Assembly: GCA_026419775.2 (NCBI GenBank) | Contig: JAOPGA020000776.1 | Location: 1 to 52,819 of the forward strand | Reading direction: 5' to 3' | DNA: 52,819 bases | DNA from: Acrasis kona | Taxonomy: Eukaryota; Heterolobosea; Eutetramitea; Acrasida; Acrasidae | Part shown: in pieces, positions 21,813-32,409 of the stretch | Numbering within the stretch: the first letter of the stretch is position 1 | Layout of the letters: each line of letters starts with the position of its first letter | Position numbers and translations under genes: made by a program | The notes under the pieces: generated by a model | Seen by the model: only the letters and a program-made list of their open reading frames with translations | Database searches by the model: none | What the model was told of the DNA's origin: nothing

Positions 21813-22377
21813 ATGTCAAAGAAGAGAAAGAGTGCCGACTCCGATTCATCTTCTGATTCGTCAAGTTCAGATTCAGAAGTAGAAAAGTCACAAAAAAAGA
21901 CAAAAAAGGATACAAACACACCTGTTAACGATGAATTAGTGCTACATCCAATGTTCGACTACCTTGATAAATGGAAAAATGACCGTGGAAATTGGAAGTT
22001 TGTAACAAATAAGCAGGTGTGTTTACATTTTTTGATTGAATTATTAACATCGAAAGACACAATTGATAAAGAATTGCTTCAACGACGTATTTTTCCCAGC
22101 GAAGTACTTTAAAATGTTTTTGGAATACATTGTACCAATGAAGTCTAATGCTAGAAGGTTACTTTTCGAAACATCTAAACACATTATACGAAGGGAGAAA
22201 CTAAAAGCAAAAGAAGAGGCCATAGATTTTGCAAAGATAGGAGGAGACATGGACAAATTTTTAGAAAAGGAGTTGGAAGGAAACAAAAGATATGCGAGAG
22301 CGAAAATTGTATATGACGTTATTCTTGCAAGTGAGAGTGGCGAAACTTTGGGAGAAGAAAGCTGTGTGAGTGATTAA
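21813..22377 (+). CDS. WKF-domain protein (C7orf50-like)
   Basis: Exon 1 21813-22016, intron 22017-22056 (40 nt, GTGTGT...GAAAG), exon 2 22057-22377, 174 aa. N-terminus: MSKKRKSADSDSSSDSS, Lys/Ser-Asp rich and nucleolar-like. The domain reads GNWKFVTNKQTQLIKNCF then YFKMFLEYI and R.LLFE. The WKF signature and spacing match the small domain of human C7orf50 and fungal relatives, which are linked to nucleoli and ribosome synthesis. A second possible acceptor at 22071 would delete five residues inside the motif and is less likely. Its stop lies 11 bp from the convergent kinase stop. Confidence 0.85.
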
Positions 22378-22388
22378 ACAAAATTATT

Positions 22389-23628
22389 TTATTCTTCTTG
22401 TTCTGGTGTTTTCTGTTCGATAAATGCACCCATGGAACCCAAGTATCCTTCATGCTTCAGAAACATGGCTTTTATTTGTCCGGCACTCCAAAAGTTGACA
22501 GCATAAGATAGGGACCTCATGGTAGTTGGGTGATCTCTGATGAAGTAACCTGCGAAGTAAATCCTCTTGAGATTATAACGAACTGCATTAAGGTATGCGA
22601 TCTGTGCAATGTTATTACACACAAGATATAAAAGTGATTTTAGCATGTCTGCCTTCTCCATCTTTGGAGTCTCCTCTCCCGTTTTGCTCATTATGGTCTT
22701 TCCAAAGCTACTGGCGATAACATCAGTCGACAATCCTATTTTCTTGTAGTCGCGTCCTTGCCCATAAATGTCTCCGACCAACATGTCCACCTGTTTATTG
22801 TCGCCCTGTGAGGATAACTCCAACACTTCCTCAAATGAAGAGATGCCGGTTAGTAGCTTGCTAAGGCCCCAAAATGTGCCGCCGCCCATGCTTGATCCTG
22901 ATACACGATCAAAATCATCGTCGCCGTTTACTTTTAGTATGCTCACTCCGGATCCAATGTTTACAAGTAGATATGGATAAGTGGACTCGGATGGTGATGA
23001 TTTCTCCTACGTCAAAAAGTTAGAGGCGATTGACAAGTTAAAGACGAACGAATATTTTTTGGTCATTTTGGAAGGAGAAGCTCTCGTCAATTAAATTTTT
23101 TAAAAAGAAATTAAGGCCCTTGATCAAACATTGCATCTCATCAAACTTTGTTATTTTTGTGCTTAATTTATCTTCAAGTAGAGAAGCAAATTTATATGCG
23201 CCACCACCTGTGACATGGACAGTTTCACTAATTCCTTGTAATTTTGTTAATTCTATAACGTTGACAACCCACTAGAAAATAGAGCGCTTACGTTGCATAA
23301 AGCTAATGCATTCATGAATGTCTGCAGTTTTAAACCGTGCAAACCGTAAGACTGTTTCGTTAGATTCATTTTTCACCAAATATACCATTTTTATCAAACT
23401 TCCACCAATGTCTAGTGCAAAATAGTTAACGGGGTCGTTGTGATTAGGTAAAAGAATGAAGTGATTCTCAGTTGCTCCAAGCACTCCAACATGGGTGCCA
23501 CTTTCGTTGTCGTTCTTTCTTTGAAAAACAACATTTTCTGAAGGGGAGAGTTGGACGTGCACTACCCCTTTCAAATTCAGCCCATTAGGAAGTTTGCTGC
23601 CTTCTACCTGTGGGTCTGTATCACTCAT
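22389..23628 (-). CDS. PANK: Type II (eukaryotic) pantothenate kinase
   Basis: Exons 23628-23292, 23252-23050 and 23006-22389 (385 aa; an ATG at 23775 would add 49 residues). Introns are 39 and 43 nt; the second uses GTTCGT. Diagnostic blocks: ALDIGGSLIKMVYLVK (ATP/phosphate site), VTGGGAYKF, DEMQCLIKGLNFFL, LLVNIGSGVSIL, SSMGGGTFWGL, DIYGQ, ASSFGKT and the end FLKHEGYLGSMGAF. It catalyses the first committed step of CoA synthesis, pantothenate to 4'-phosphopantothenate. The TAA stop overlaps an AATAAA signal. Confidence 0.95.
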
Positions 23629-23728
23629 AGCAAAATTACAAAATGAACTGTTTATTGTAATGGGTTGGCAGATTATTTTGTAATAAGCCAACAAGGACCT
23701 GGTGAACACGTCCAAATTTGTCGGCAAT

Positions 23729-23899
23729 ATACAATCTTCGGTACGGACAATAAAAAGGTTACTTTGGTCAAACATTGATTAAAACGAACGAAACCAAGGC
23801 AAACACTATCACCAGAATTTATAAAAAATAAGTTATAACTCCTTCACAAGGCTTTCTATATTGACCAAAGTAACCCAACCCCAATTTCGAAGATTGTAT
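23729..23899. repeat. Interrupted inverted repeat upstream of PANK
   Basis: GGTTACTTTGGTCAA (23758-23772) pairs perfectly with 23861-23875, and ATACAATCTTCG (23729-23740) pairs with 23888-23899. The two stems are coaxial with unequal internal spacers (17 and 12 nt) and an ~88-nt loop. It overlaps the longest possible PANK N-terminus but lies wholly upstream if the 23628 start is used. Confidence 0.8.
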
Positions 23900-24310
23900 G
23901 TTAACAAAATAGATAACAAATGCGAACATAAATTCTACTACATTCAGTTTCAAAATTAAATTAGATCAAGACCATTCCAAACAAAAGTAAACTAATAGCT
24001 CTTCTAATCGGATTAGATTTAAAATAGTATGCCCCGACAAGACTTTCAACAAAAAAGACGGACATACCAGCTGCTTTCCTTGCAACCATCCATCAGACAC
24101 CATTGCATATGGTTCATCTCAAAAATATTACGGTATGGATTCTGCACACTTTGTGTTCTCACGAACAAGTAAACGTACATATGAACGGGACGACATTGTT
24201 GCTCTTTTGACTTATCAAGAATCCGTAATTTCCTGCACATTGACACCAAACCAAATGTGATTTAGGATCATAAAATGATCAAAAGTAAAAAAAACACTTT
24301 ATAATCAAAT
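23900..24310. other. Intergenic stretch, no supported gene
   Basis: An unconvincing minus-strand frame of 67 codons lies at 24046-24249. It has no motif or neighbour support. Confidence 0.35.
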
Positions 24311-26993
24311 TCACTTTTGTTGTGGATTCTTTATTTTGTTACTTCGTTTTTTGATAATTTTCTCTCTCATTATCATAACCTTGCTCATTAACTCGCTTGT
24401 TATGGTTCCTAATTTGAAGTGATCAATTTCATCATAATTCTCGGCGATGAACCTCAAACAATTGTTCTTCAAGAAGGAGTCAGTATACAACTCTGCAACC
24501 TCAAGAACAGACACAACATCATCTACGGTCATGTATCTTGACGCCATCCCTCTACAAAAGCTTGAAACTTCAATTAAACCAAATTGATGCGCGCACAACA
24601 AGGCCTCCACACAGCATGAAGGCGTAATAACAATGCGATCAGTGTAAATAAACTGCAATATGGCATTCATTACCTCAATAGAGTAATCCGTCAAGTTGAT
24701 GACATCTGAAAATGTCTCTTGCATTCCTGACATGAGCATGGACTTGAAATAAGGAGATCTACAAAGAATGAAACGATGAGCACACACATAGTGCACATTG
24801 TCATCAAACCCAATTGCTAGCGTGATATCGGAAGTAGAGTCATCGTTAAGAAGAGAAAATAAATCATGTTGTAATCTGCAGAAAATTTCGTCAGCGGTGT
24901 CAAGATAGATGCGTTGGATAGGTGCGCATATTTTTTCTAATGCACTGTGCTCTTCAGGAGCATATTTTTGACACAAATCTAACAAGCGCTCAATATTTTC
25001 CAAACCATTGAGCTCAACACTACCAGAGTACAAAAAGTTTAAAAACGAGTCAAGAACACAAAAATCATATTCTTCAAAAGATACTATTGCAGTAGGTCGT
25101 TGCAGATCATCAAACACATGATGACTGGCATTCATAACTAATTGGTATAGAGCAGGACATCTTACTTTAATAATGGCTTGATGTGCGTACGCGCTTTCTT
25201 CATCTTTCGTTTTAAATTCAACATCACACATGAACCTTGAACTTCTTTGCTTTTTTAGATAATCAATCAAGAGCACTGGACTCCCATAGTCAGCTGCACC
25301 TCTCATCACAACCAAGTCAGGCACCGTTCTACTTTGGTCATTAATGCCACCTAATCTATAGACAAGGCCGTTCAATATCACACAATTGTGATTGAACGAG
25401 TGTGTGTTGACTTTCTTCTGCTCTTCGACAATACCCAATGGTTTGATCAACTCCCATTCATTACAACCAATGTTAAATCTATAAATAGTATCCAATACAT
25501 GGTTTGACTTCATGTCTTTGTTGTAGGTGACACCACCATAAAGGAATAAGAATTGGTTGGAACAATTGACAAAAGAACCCATGTTAGAAATTGGAGGAGG
25601 TATATTTACGCTTAACTCAACCTCTTTCCATGTCTTCAATCGATCATCATAAATAAACATGTCATTTAACAAACCAGACACACCACAACCACCAAAGATT
25701 AAAAGGTTTGAATTTGGCAAACAGGCGGCTGCATGATTATAACGAGCAGGAGGTTTGATAGAGTTCTTATGGATTTTTACACGTTTGACTTCTACTTGGC
25801 ATTGTTTTAAATCAATATCAACAAAATGCAATTCATTACTAGGACTACTTCCAGTGCGCCCGCCAAATAAAATAAATTTATTATCACATTGATTTACTGT
25901 AAAGTCTAGTGTCATTGGAAATCTTGAACTTGCTTCACTTTTTAACAAATGATGGTAGCGGCACTTATTCTTTTTGTAATAATCCACATGGTCATGCTTG
26001 ACACCCATCATAACATCATCGGGTGAGTTCGGATCCACTGTAATGTAATAAAACCTCATTTCGTCAGGCTTTGGAAGCCTCTTCTGCAGCGAAGTGTAAT
26101 CATAATCGTAGTAAACTAAATTGTCCTCCCTATTTAATTTTGAATTACCTCCAAATATGACCAGGCCTGAATTTCCGTATGGGACCATTTGATGATGGGA
26201 GGTGTGTGGGATGTGACAGATGTAATCTCTTGGGTTGTACGTTTCTCTAAAGTACACGTCGCTCAAAATGGATATGTTGCTGTAGACGCGAACTTCATTA
26301 TTCTTTGTGTTGATTACCATCAAGTCGTCTTTTGTGCTGGCGTTACCACCGTGTACGTAAATGTTATCCCACATTGTTGCGATGGCGTAATTATCCCTGC
26401 AAAAGTATGGCAAGTATGCGGAGGCGTTTTTTAATTGCTGCTCTTCGTATTTTGGTATCTTGGTGCCAAGCTCATCAACGAGCAGCGCTTCTACCTCGAG
26501 AAAGTCTACTGAATTAACATTCTTCTTTTTGGCTTCTTCAAAAGCTGCATTCTATAAATTATTAATAAAGCTAGTGTGTTTGTAAACGTACTTTTGCCTT
26601 GAGGTATTTTTTATTTGGAGTCATGAGGTAGAACTTTGAGACTGGGAAGGAGCTCATTGTTGACGATAGGCATTCTTTCACTTCAATCTTGTAGTTTATT
26701 GACGAGAGTGGTTTGTGTTTTTTCTCTTCAAATGTTCCAAGTGATTTTTGAAACTCGATGAGCTCTGAAACGTCACGGTACTCGATTTTTGGCTTTATCT
26801 TTTTGACTTTTACAGGCTTCATCTTCTTTTTTGGTAAATTAGATTGTTTGGTGTGTTCGATGAGGTCAGTCATTGAAGACATTTGGGGAGCTGAATTGTC
26901 GTAGAGATACTCCTCATCTAGCTCATATTGGTTGTAGTCATCTTCGTCATAATCATCATCGTCCCCAAGAATTTCTCGTATGATGCTTGACAT
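24311..26993 (-). CDS. LZTR1-like Kelch-BTB-BTB protein
   Basis: Exon 1 26993-26592, 40-nt intron 26552-26591, exon 2 26551-24311, 880 aa. It has an acidic N-terminus (LGDDDDYDEDDYNQYELDEE), a Lys-rich stretch, then six kelch-type strands (IYVHGGN, LVIFGGN, FILFGGR, LLIFGGCG, FLFLYGG, VYRLGGI). The first BTB follows (CDVEFKTKD...AHQAIIKVRCPALYQLV) with a BACK-like linker, and the second BTB is SDITLAIGFDD..YVCAHRFILCRSPYFKSML. This order and size match LZTR1, a Golgi-linked CUL3 substrate receptor acting on Ras-family GTPases. Partner and target here are inferred. Confidence 0.85.
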
Positions 26994-27385
26994 TTTTTCT
27001 TGTTGTTTGGGCGAGAACTCCCTGTGGCAATCCCTTTATACCATGAACTCAACGAACTCAACCAAAAAAATGTCAAATCCAAAGGTCAACTCTATTTAAT
27101 CCGAGTCTTTTCCTATTTTTTGTTTTTGGTCACAATCTGAGAACTGAGTATCCGCCAATTCAATATTGATGGTTCAACATTGTTATTGTGAGAACTTAAT
27201 AATAGGATAGTGTTAAAAATTAAACATTGAACCGGAGGAGGCCATTGAGGGAAGACGCGGGTTTATATTTTTAACAATCTGATTTATTTAGTCCAATATA
27301 TTTATCGAAATGGTACAAAAAAAGTCAATAACTCCTGTTAACGGGCATTAACAGGTAGTCTAGAGACTGCATATTTACACTATTG
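26994..27385. other. Intergenic stretch, no gene seen
   Basis: AT-rich spacer with no convincing frame. Confidence 0.4.
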
Positions 27386-27856
27386 TTAACTGCATTCATC
27401 GTCCAAACTGCTTTGCTTAAACGCACACATAAGTATCTTGCTACTTAACGGATCAAATGATACTTCGCTGCAGGAGTTATTTGGTCTCGTTATGAATGGT
27501 AACTTTAGTTTATCTTTAGGGTCTTCCGGTTCTACGGGTTCCTCTGTATAATCATCTTGTGTTGTTGGCCATCTGCCAAAGTTTAGTTCATAGAACCTCC
27601 GTTTTAATGTGGATACTGAAACTCCAAGGGATCTTGCTGCAGCTGGTTGCGCTAACGATAAACATCTCACAATCTCATGTACTGGTATTTTTATCTTACT
27701 CTTCTTTTTGACACCCTCTAACTTTGCTCCAGTTTTTCTTTTACTGCTTTTACGCTGCCCCGTGGGGGTGTAATTCGAATCGTCAGACTCTGCGCTCTCA
27801 ATGTGTTCGGTCTGTGTGTCCACTTCCATTTGATGCTTCTGAGGTGCTCTGCCCAT
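27386..27856 (-). CDS. RWP-RK domain transcription factor (156 aa)
   Basis: Single exon. The N-terminal ~60 residues are Ser/Lys rich with likely nuclear-localisation clusters (RKSSKRKTG, VKKKSKIKI). The DNA-binding domain runs over about residues 60-97: IPVHEIVRCLSLAQPAAARSL then GVSVSTLKRRFYELNFGRWP. The usual tail of the motif (RWPxRK) here reads RWPTTQ, so the two final basic residues are absent. RWP-RK proteins regulate nitrogen and gamete programmes in plants and algae and also occur in amoebae. The target here is unknown. Confidence 0.88.
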   Translation of the reverse strand: MGRAPQKHQMEVDTQTEHIESAESDDSNYTPTGQRKSSKRKTGAKLEGVKKKSKIKIPVHEIVRCLSLAQPAAARSLGVSVSTLKRRFYELNFGRWPTTQDDYTEEPVEPEDPKDKLKLPFITRPNNSCSEVSFDPLSSKILMCAFKQSSLDDECS

Positions 27857-28845
27857 CTATCTCTTTCTTCTCAAACTTTTTTGCGGGTTAAAAATCACTA
27901 CACCCGACAACCTACATTCATCGGATTATTAATATAAAAAGTTAATTCTTCTGAGTATGCCATAGGAGAAAAGGCTGTTCCATGGGATAATAAATTCGAT
28001 AGGGATTAGTACATTTTTCTCTTCGAACGGGCCATTAAAAAAATATATTTGGACTTATCTTGTTGTAATTGACGGACATTGAGATTCCATTACTAATTAA
28101 TATGGTGCAAACCCCTGAGGGAGTACATGTTGAAGTAATGCTTTATACAGCTACCCATTATAACACTCGTCAATTAGACGTAGTGTGAAATATTTATACC
28201 TAAGGTTGGTATATCTTAATATCAAGAACATTTAACATTGCGGCCAGTTTGGGAAAACTCGTTATGTGTTCCAACGGACCCGACGTGACGCGCATAAAGG
28301 ATTTTCCGGACAACCACAGCACTACGACAATAATCGACAGTTTCGTCAAGCTATTCCTTTTAACAAAATAAATTATACAAATACAAGTGTTACCAAATTC
28401 GCAGGAATTGGGCACATGACGGGATAACCGGCATAACTTCTATCCGAACGATTCGGGATGTGTAAATAACAAAGGATGGAAATTACTTGTTGACAGTTGA
28501 GAGAACTACCTCTGAGCACCACTTGGTAAAATACAATAGTTCGTTACCTCTATACACCGTTTTCGTAAATGATTGGCAAACAGACAATATGTTGTTGAGG
28601 TATCGGAATTTGAGTGGCGGGAAAGAATTTCTTTGTGGCCCTACAATCAATGTACGTTTGCCAGATTTTTGTTTATAACCGCTCATACCATTTTGAAGAG
28701 TCAGATTGCGAACCACTGAGTTGACTTGGTTTAAATGGATATATTATTTTTATTCACTAAATTTTTACTTTTTTGGTAAAAACAAATCTATATTTTAAAC
28801 ATACAAATAAGGGCATTGAAAGAAACTTCTGAAACAAAACACGAA
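27857..28845. other. 1-kb region without supported gene
   Basis: Overlapping frames of 60-77 codons occur on both strands (28200-28716). None has a recognisable motif, and their third positions are unlike neighbouring genes (many CG-ending codons). A decayed gene or regulatory region is possible. Confidence 0.35.
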
Positions 28846-29274
28846 ATGCCAAGACGTACAATCTTTACCTCCATTGACTATGAAAACATTAAGAAGAACA
28901 TGCATGACACTAGGGCGGACTGCAGTATTGAGGATTTTGTGAATATATTCGAGCGAAGAGGTCTAGAGCACTTTTTTGTACACGAACTAAGAGTTATTAT
29001 ACACTACATGCGAGAAAAAAAAGGCCTTCCTAACATACCAATATCTGGAAATAAAGATGCTCTCCTCTCTAGGTGCGAGAAAGCAGTGTATACCACTTTA
29101 TACCAACCAGTTAATGTTGAGGCGAAAGTAACGAAAAAGACAAAAAAACCGAAAATACAACAACCATACACACTAGTTCCACTCATGGCTCAAACTCCCA
29201 TGAAAGTGGATGATGGTCATTTGTCCGAGCTCATGAAAAAGTTCTTTGAGTCAATGGAAAGAGGTTCTTCTTAA
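28846..29274 (+). CDS. Small SAP-like domain protein (142 aa)
   Basis: Single exon from MPRRTIFTSIDYENIKK. The middle (about residues 45-85) reads FVHELRVIIHYMREKKGLPNIP then GNKDALLSRCEKAV, which fits the helix-turn-helix pattern of SAP DNA/RNA-binding motifs. A basic linker (KVTKKTKKPKIQ) and an amphipathic C-terminal helix (LSELMKKFFESMER) follow. SAP assignment is by pattern only. Partner and target unknown. Confidence 0.6.
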   Translation: MPRRTIFTSIDYENIKKNMHDTRADCSIEDFVNIFERRGLEHFFVHELRVIIHYMREKKGLPNIPISGNKDALLSRCEKAVYTTLYQPVNVEAKVTKKTKKPKIQQPYTLVPLMAQTPMKVDDGHLSELMKKFFESMERGSS

Positions 29275-29369
29275 TGTATACTAGAAAATAAAATGTATTA
29301 TATAGGTAATCAAGGTGTTCTGTAACCCTAAGCCACAACTTCTTGTTCTTTACAAAGCAGTTTGAGGCT

Positions 29370-29552
29370 TTATGTAGTCGGGGAAGAAATACACAGAATC
29401 AAAATTGTATCGATAAGCCTATTCAAGGCAAGACAAACCAACCCCTGTAGTATTGTTAGCATGAAACTACAATACACCAGCAGTAGCACGGATACATAAA
29501 TCTCAAAATAAACGGAAAGAGCTGTAGATACTATAATGACAACAAGTAGCAT
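29370..29552 (-). CDS. Possible small two-TM protein (60 aa)
   Basis: ATG frame starting 20 bp after the stop of the ATPase gene on the same strand. Almost entirely hydrophobic (LLVVIIVSTALSVYF; SVLLLVYCSFMLTIL; LIDTILILCI). No homologue recognised, and AT-rich frames are often hydrophobic by chance. Confidence 0.25.
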   Translation of the reverse strand: MLLVVIIVSTALSVYFEIYVSVLLLVYCSFMLTILQGLVCLALNRLIDTILILCISSPTT

Positions 29553-29571
29553 AACAGTAGACCGAATGAAT

Positions 29572-30933
29572 TTATTCGAGCTTAAAATTGAATTTTCGCT
29601 CTACATCATCTACCTCATCATCTAACGGTAAAGATGGGATCATGATTTCGTCCGCCTGCAATATCAATGGTTTCATTTCATTGGTCCTCTTTGATATAGT
29701 CTTCTTTTGCTCTAGAAATCGACCCACGTACCGAGAAAGGGCCGTATCTTTAAATTGAACAACACCGTAACCACTTCTGTACCTTTCTGAGAAGACGTTC
29801 CGCGTTAATTTCAAATACAAGTCAAGATCTCCTTGGCAACACACATCAAGAAATTCAGCACAAGAAACACATCCATCATGACTATGTACATAACTCATAA
29901 TAGCAAAAAGAGATACTTTTTTTATTTGACCTGAAGAAAACATCAACCGCCGGTCCAAGAAGTAGGACACTTTGGCGCGCACTGTTTCTAGAGGCACATT
30001 GGTATCAATAAATCTTAGAAAAGAGAACTGTCCACCTGTTATTTTTACATACTCCTCAGCATCTATACATGATGTGCAAACACCACTATTCTCAAGATGT
30101 TCTATCGCTTCTTGGTCGGTCAACTCTGGGACCTCAATGGTGTTCAATCTAGACACATCAAGAGCCATGACATGTTGTAAAACACGAGAATCATATCTTG
30201 TGACAAGACAAAGATGAATTACGCTTTGGTGCGTGAGCCTTTTGGCACCCTCACGTAGCTCACGTATAACAATGTCGGAAAGAGCATTGATATTATCAAT
30301 AATGATGATGTAACAGGGAGCATCATGGTTAACAGATTTTGATAATTTTGAGGAAGCAACAATTAAAAAATCAAATATATCACCAATCATTCTTTCATCT
30401 TTTACCTCAGTGTTTACTTCACTTGAACTTTCGTGTATTTCAAATCTATGAAGCAAATATTTAACAAGGCCCTCTCTTATATTAAAGTGATTTGGAGTGA
30501 ACTCAAAGTTAAGTTGTTGGGCAAATTTTTCAACAAATTTTAGAGAAGTGCCTTGTTGGCATTCAAAGTAGATGAATTTTGTGCCAAATTGTTCTCTCAT
30601 TTTATGTGCAACGTTAACAACCAAGGTTGTTTTACCTATGGAGGAGTCCCCATATACCATGCTATATGTTTTCTCCTTCATCCATATCTTTAAGACTTCG
30701 TCTTCCAACGTCCTCCTTGAGTAATAGTTTTTTGGATTTGAGGGTAATGGAAAGTTGGAAGCCTTCTCAAGTGCAAATACTGGATTCCAACGTAGCTGGT
30801 AACTTGCTGTTGCGAATACTATTGATCCCACCAGGCCAACACCTGCAAAAACTGCCGTAGCAAGATTGTCACGAATGTACGATGCCGAGTGATATTTGAA
30901 AAAGTCCCACCACGTATCACCCTCTCTATCCAT
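29572..30933 (-). CDS. Membrane-anchored P-loop (STAND/AAA-like) ATPase, 453 aa
   Basis: Single exon. Residues ~22-45 (NLATAVFAGVGLVGSIVFATA region) form one TM anchor. After RRTLEDEVLKIWMKEKTYSMV comes Walker A GDSSIGKTT (about 95-103). Walker B is YIIIIDNIN (about 207-215), and the sensor-like LCLVTRYDSRVLQ follows. The second half is helical, with a lid/winged-helix-like part (ELTDQEAIEHL, SCAEFLDVCC). The layout fits STAND-type or archaeal-ATPase-like proteins, often molecular switches. Organelle location (mitochondrion or ER) cannot be told. Its TM plus single NTPase domain architecture is unusual. Confidence 0.7.
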   Translation of the reverse strand: MDREGDTWWDFFKYHSASYIRDNLATAVFAGVGLVGSIVFATASYQLRWNPVFALEKASNFPLPSNPKNYYSRRTLEDEVLKIWMKEKTYSMVYGDSSIGKTTLVVNVAHKMREQFGTKFIYFECQQGTSLKFVEKFAQQLNFEFTPNHFNIREGLVKYLLHRFEIHESSSEVNTEVKDERMIGDIFDFLIVASSKLSKSVNHDAPCYIIIIDNINALSDIVIRELREGAKRLTHQSVIHLCLVTRYDSRVLQHVMALDVSRLNTIEVPELTDQEAIEHLENSGVCTSCIDAEEYVKITGGQFSFLRFIDTNVPLETVRAKVSYFLDRRLMFSSGQIKKVSLFAIMSYVHSHDGCVSCAEFLDVCCQGDLDLYLKLTRNVFSERYRSGYGVVQFKDTALSRYVGRFLEQKKTISKRTNEMKPLILQADEIMIPSLPLDDEVDDVERKFNFKLE

Positions 30934-31475
30934 TTAGTCAAAAGTTTTTGTTTGTAAGCAATTGCAGGTTGGGTGAAAGTGATCCATGTGGCCACAAAGA
31001 TCAAGGAACGTTTTTACCGACAAAAAGTAGCAACGTAGGTCTATATTCGAAGAATTAAAACTATCTTCTTACAGGCAATCTATACGCACAAACTTTGGAA
31101 AACGCAAGGTCCTGAAATTAAGAAAATCAAAGTCAACAAGAGGACATATTCAAATGAACCGCAATACTCTATGCAGAAAATAGGCTGTATGTACGTGATG
31201 CAGGGCTGACTAACAAAAAACAAAGTTTGAAAGATTACCAACGTTAAGCTTCAAATTCAAAATCTTCCAAATCAAATTATGTTGACCTCTGTCAGAGCAC
31301 TAATATCAGGGTGACCTTGTAAATTGCCTTCGCTTATCAGCGCATTTGCGTAGTGACTTGGACTCGAAGTTCAGAATGGAAGTTCATCGCCTATCATGCC
31401 TTTGTTAAGTGATTCTTACACTCATTTTGGTATATAAAATGCATTTTCAAAAACGTCTCTTTTATTCTGCAAACA
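30934..31475. other. Intergenic stretch ending in TATA element
   Basis: No frame of note until a plus-strand TATATAAAA element at about 31431-31439, 37 bp before the micro-ORF described next. Confidence 0.4.
31431..31439 (+). promoter_or_regulatory. TATA-box-like element
   Basis: TATATAAAA in an otherwise mixed context, with ATGATG at 31476-31481 downstream. Position is consistent with a core promoter reading rightwards. Confidence 0.4.
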
Positions 31476-31595
31476 ATGATGTCGAGCACTGTCTTGTTAC
31501 TACCCTACAAAATGAACCGGCGCTTCAGGTCTAGACTCATTTATTTGGTAGCAATAGTTAGTTTAGGCTTCTTTTTTAGCGATAGCTTCTTGTGA
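31476..31595 (+). CDS. Possible 39-aa micro-protein with C-terminal anchor
   Basis: Starts MMSSTVLLLPYKMNRRFRSR and continues with a hydrophobic stretch (LIYLVAIVSLGFFF). It overlaps the 3' end of the minus-strand gene at 31541-31765, so one of the two may be non-coding. Support is only the TATA-like element and the basic-then-hydrophobic order. Confidence 0.25.
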   Translation: MMSSTVLLLPYKMNRRFRSRLIYLVAIVSLGFFFSDSFL

Positions 31596-31765
31596 ATTCT
31601 TTCTTTCTTGGCAGTGTAGCAATATTCTGTTACTGTCGCTTCCTCTCTTTGAAATGTTTGTGTAGGCAGTGGTAGACCCAAGTAAGGATTGATAATATCG
31701 GGAATGCGGTCTTGTTCATAGTTATTCTCGACGTCTTCGTCGAAGTCAATATCATATGTGTACAT
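31541..31765 (-). CDS. Small unknown acidic/basic protein (74 aa)
   Basis: ATG frame with an acidic N-terminus (DIDFDEDVENNYEQD), a PYLGLPLPT centre and a strongly basic end (KKERIHKKLSLKKKPKL). The TAA stop sits inside AATAAA, as in several solid genes of this window, which slightly supports it. No family recognised. Confidence 0.45.
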   Translation of the reverse strand: MYTYDIDFDEDVENNYEQDRIPDIINPYLGLPLPTQTFQREEATVTEYCYTAKKERIHKKLSLKKKPKLTIATK

Positions 31766-32409
31766 TGTTTTTGTTTTTTATTTTGTGAATTTTGCTTTTG
31801 TGCGTCGTGTGTCTTTTTTTATTAATTATTCCTGAAATACTTTTAAAATCGGACTTTGCAGTTTCCTTACATAGACACTCGTTAATCCTTATTGGCTATT
31901 TCTCCAAAAATGTACAGATGCTAAGTGCACCTTTTCAAAATTAATCAGTCATCAGTGGCATCAACACTCTCTTTGACCTGAGATGCAATAACGAATATCT
32001 AAAAAATCGGCGAAAGATTAACGCTTGTTGATGTCACTGATCGATGATCGTCATTGGTCGTCGTTGGTAGCCACGCCAAGCATTCAGCGTAGTATGACCT
32101 ACTTAGATTTGTATCGGAATGTATTATTAATAATAATGACGGCAGCAATCTCTCATGTGTTAGATTTTAAAAAAGAGGACCTTTTCACTAATTTGGAATG
32201 TTGTCCTAGCCTTTCTGATTAGTTTCATATCGCTAGGTATTGGTCATTAAGAGGCTCTTACTGAATTTCTTGGTAATATCCCATGTATAGAAATTATTCT
32301 TGCCTGTTGGTGCGATGGTGTTATTATTTCGCAGAAGCTTGTGTGTTGTCGGAATTCTAAATAAGATTGGTTTAAAATAGCTTTTGTAAAAAATTTGTCA
32401 TCTCGCATC
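31766..32409. other. Intergenic stretch, no supported gene
   Basis: A plus-strand frame at 32025-32222 has no motif. Nothing else seen. Confidence 0.35.

Noticed and set aside
24046-24249. 67-codon minus-strand frame upstream of PANK
   Set aside because: No motif, no splice support, composition like intergenic DNA.
28200-28716. Overlapping 60-77-codon frames on both strands
   Set aside because: No recognisable domain and codon endings unlike neighbouring genes; kept only as a gap note.
32025-32222. 65-codon plus-strand frame before eIF2D
   Set aside because: First ATG is internal, no motif, no conservation signal.
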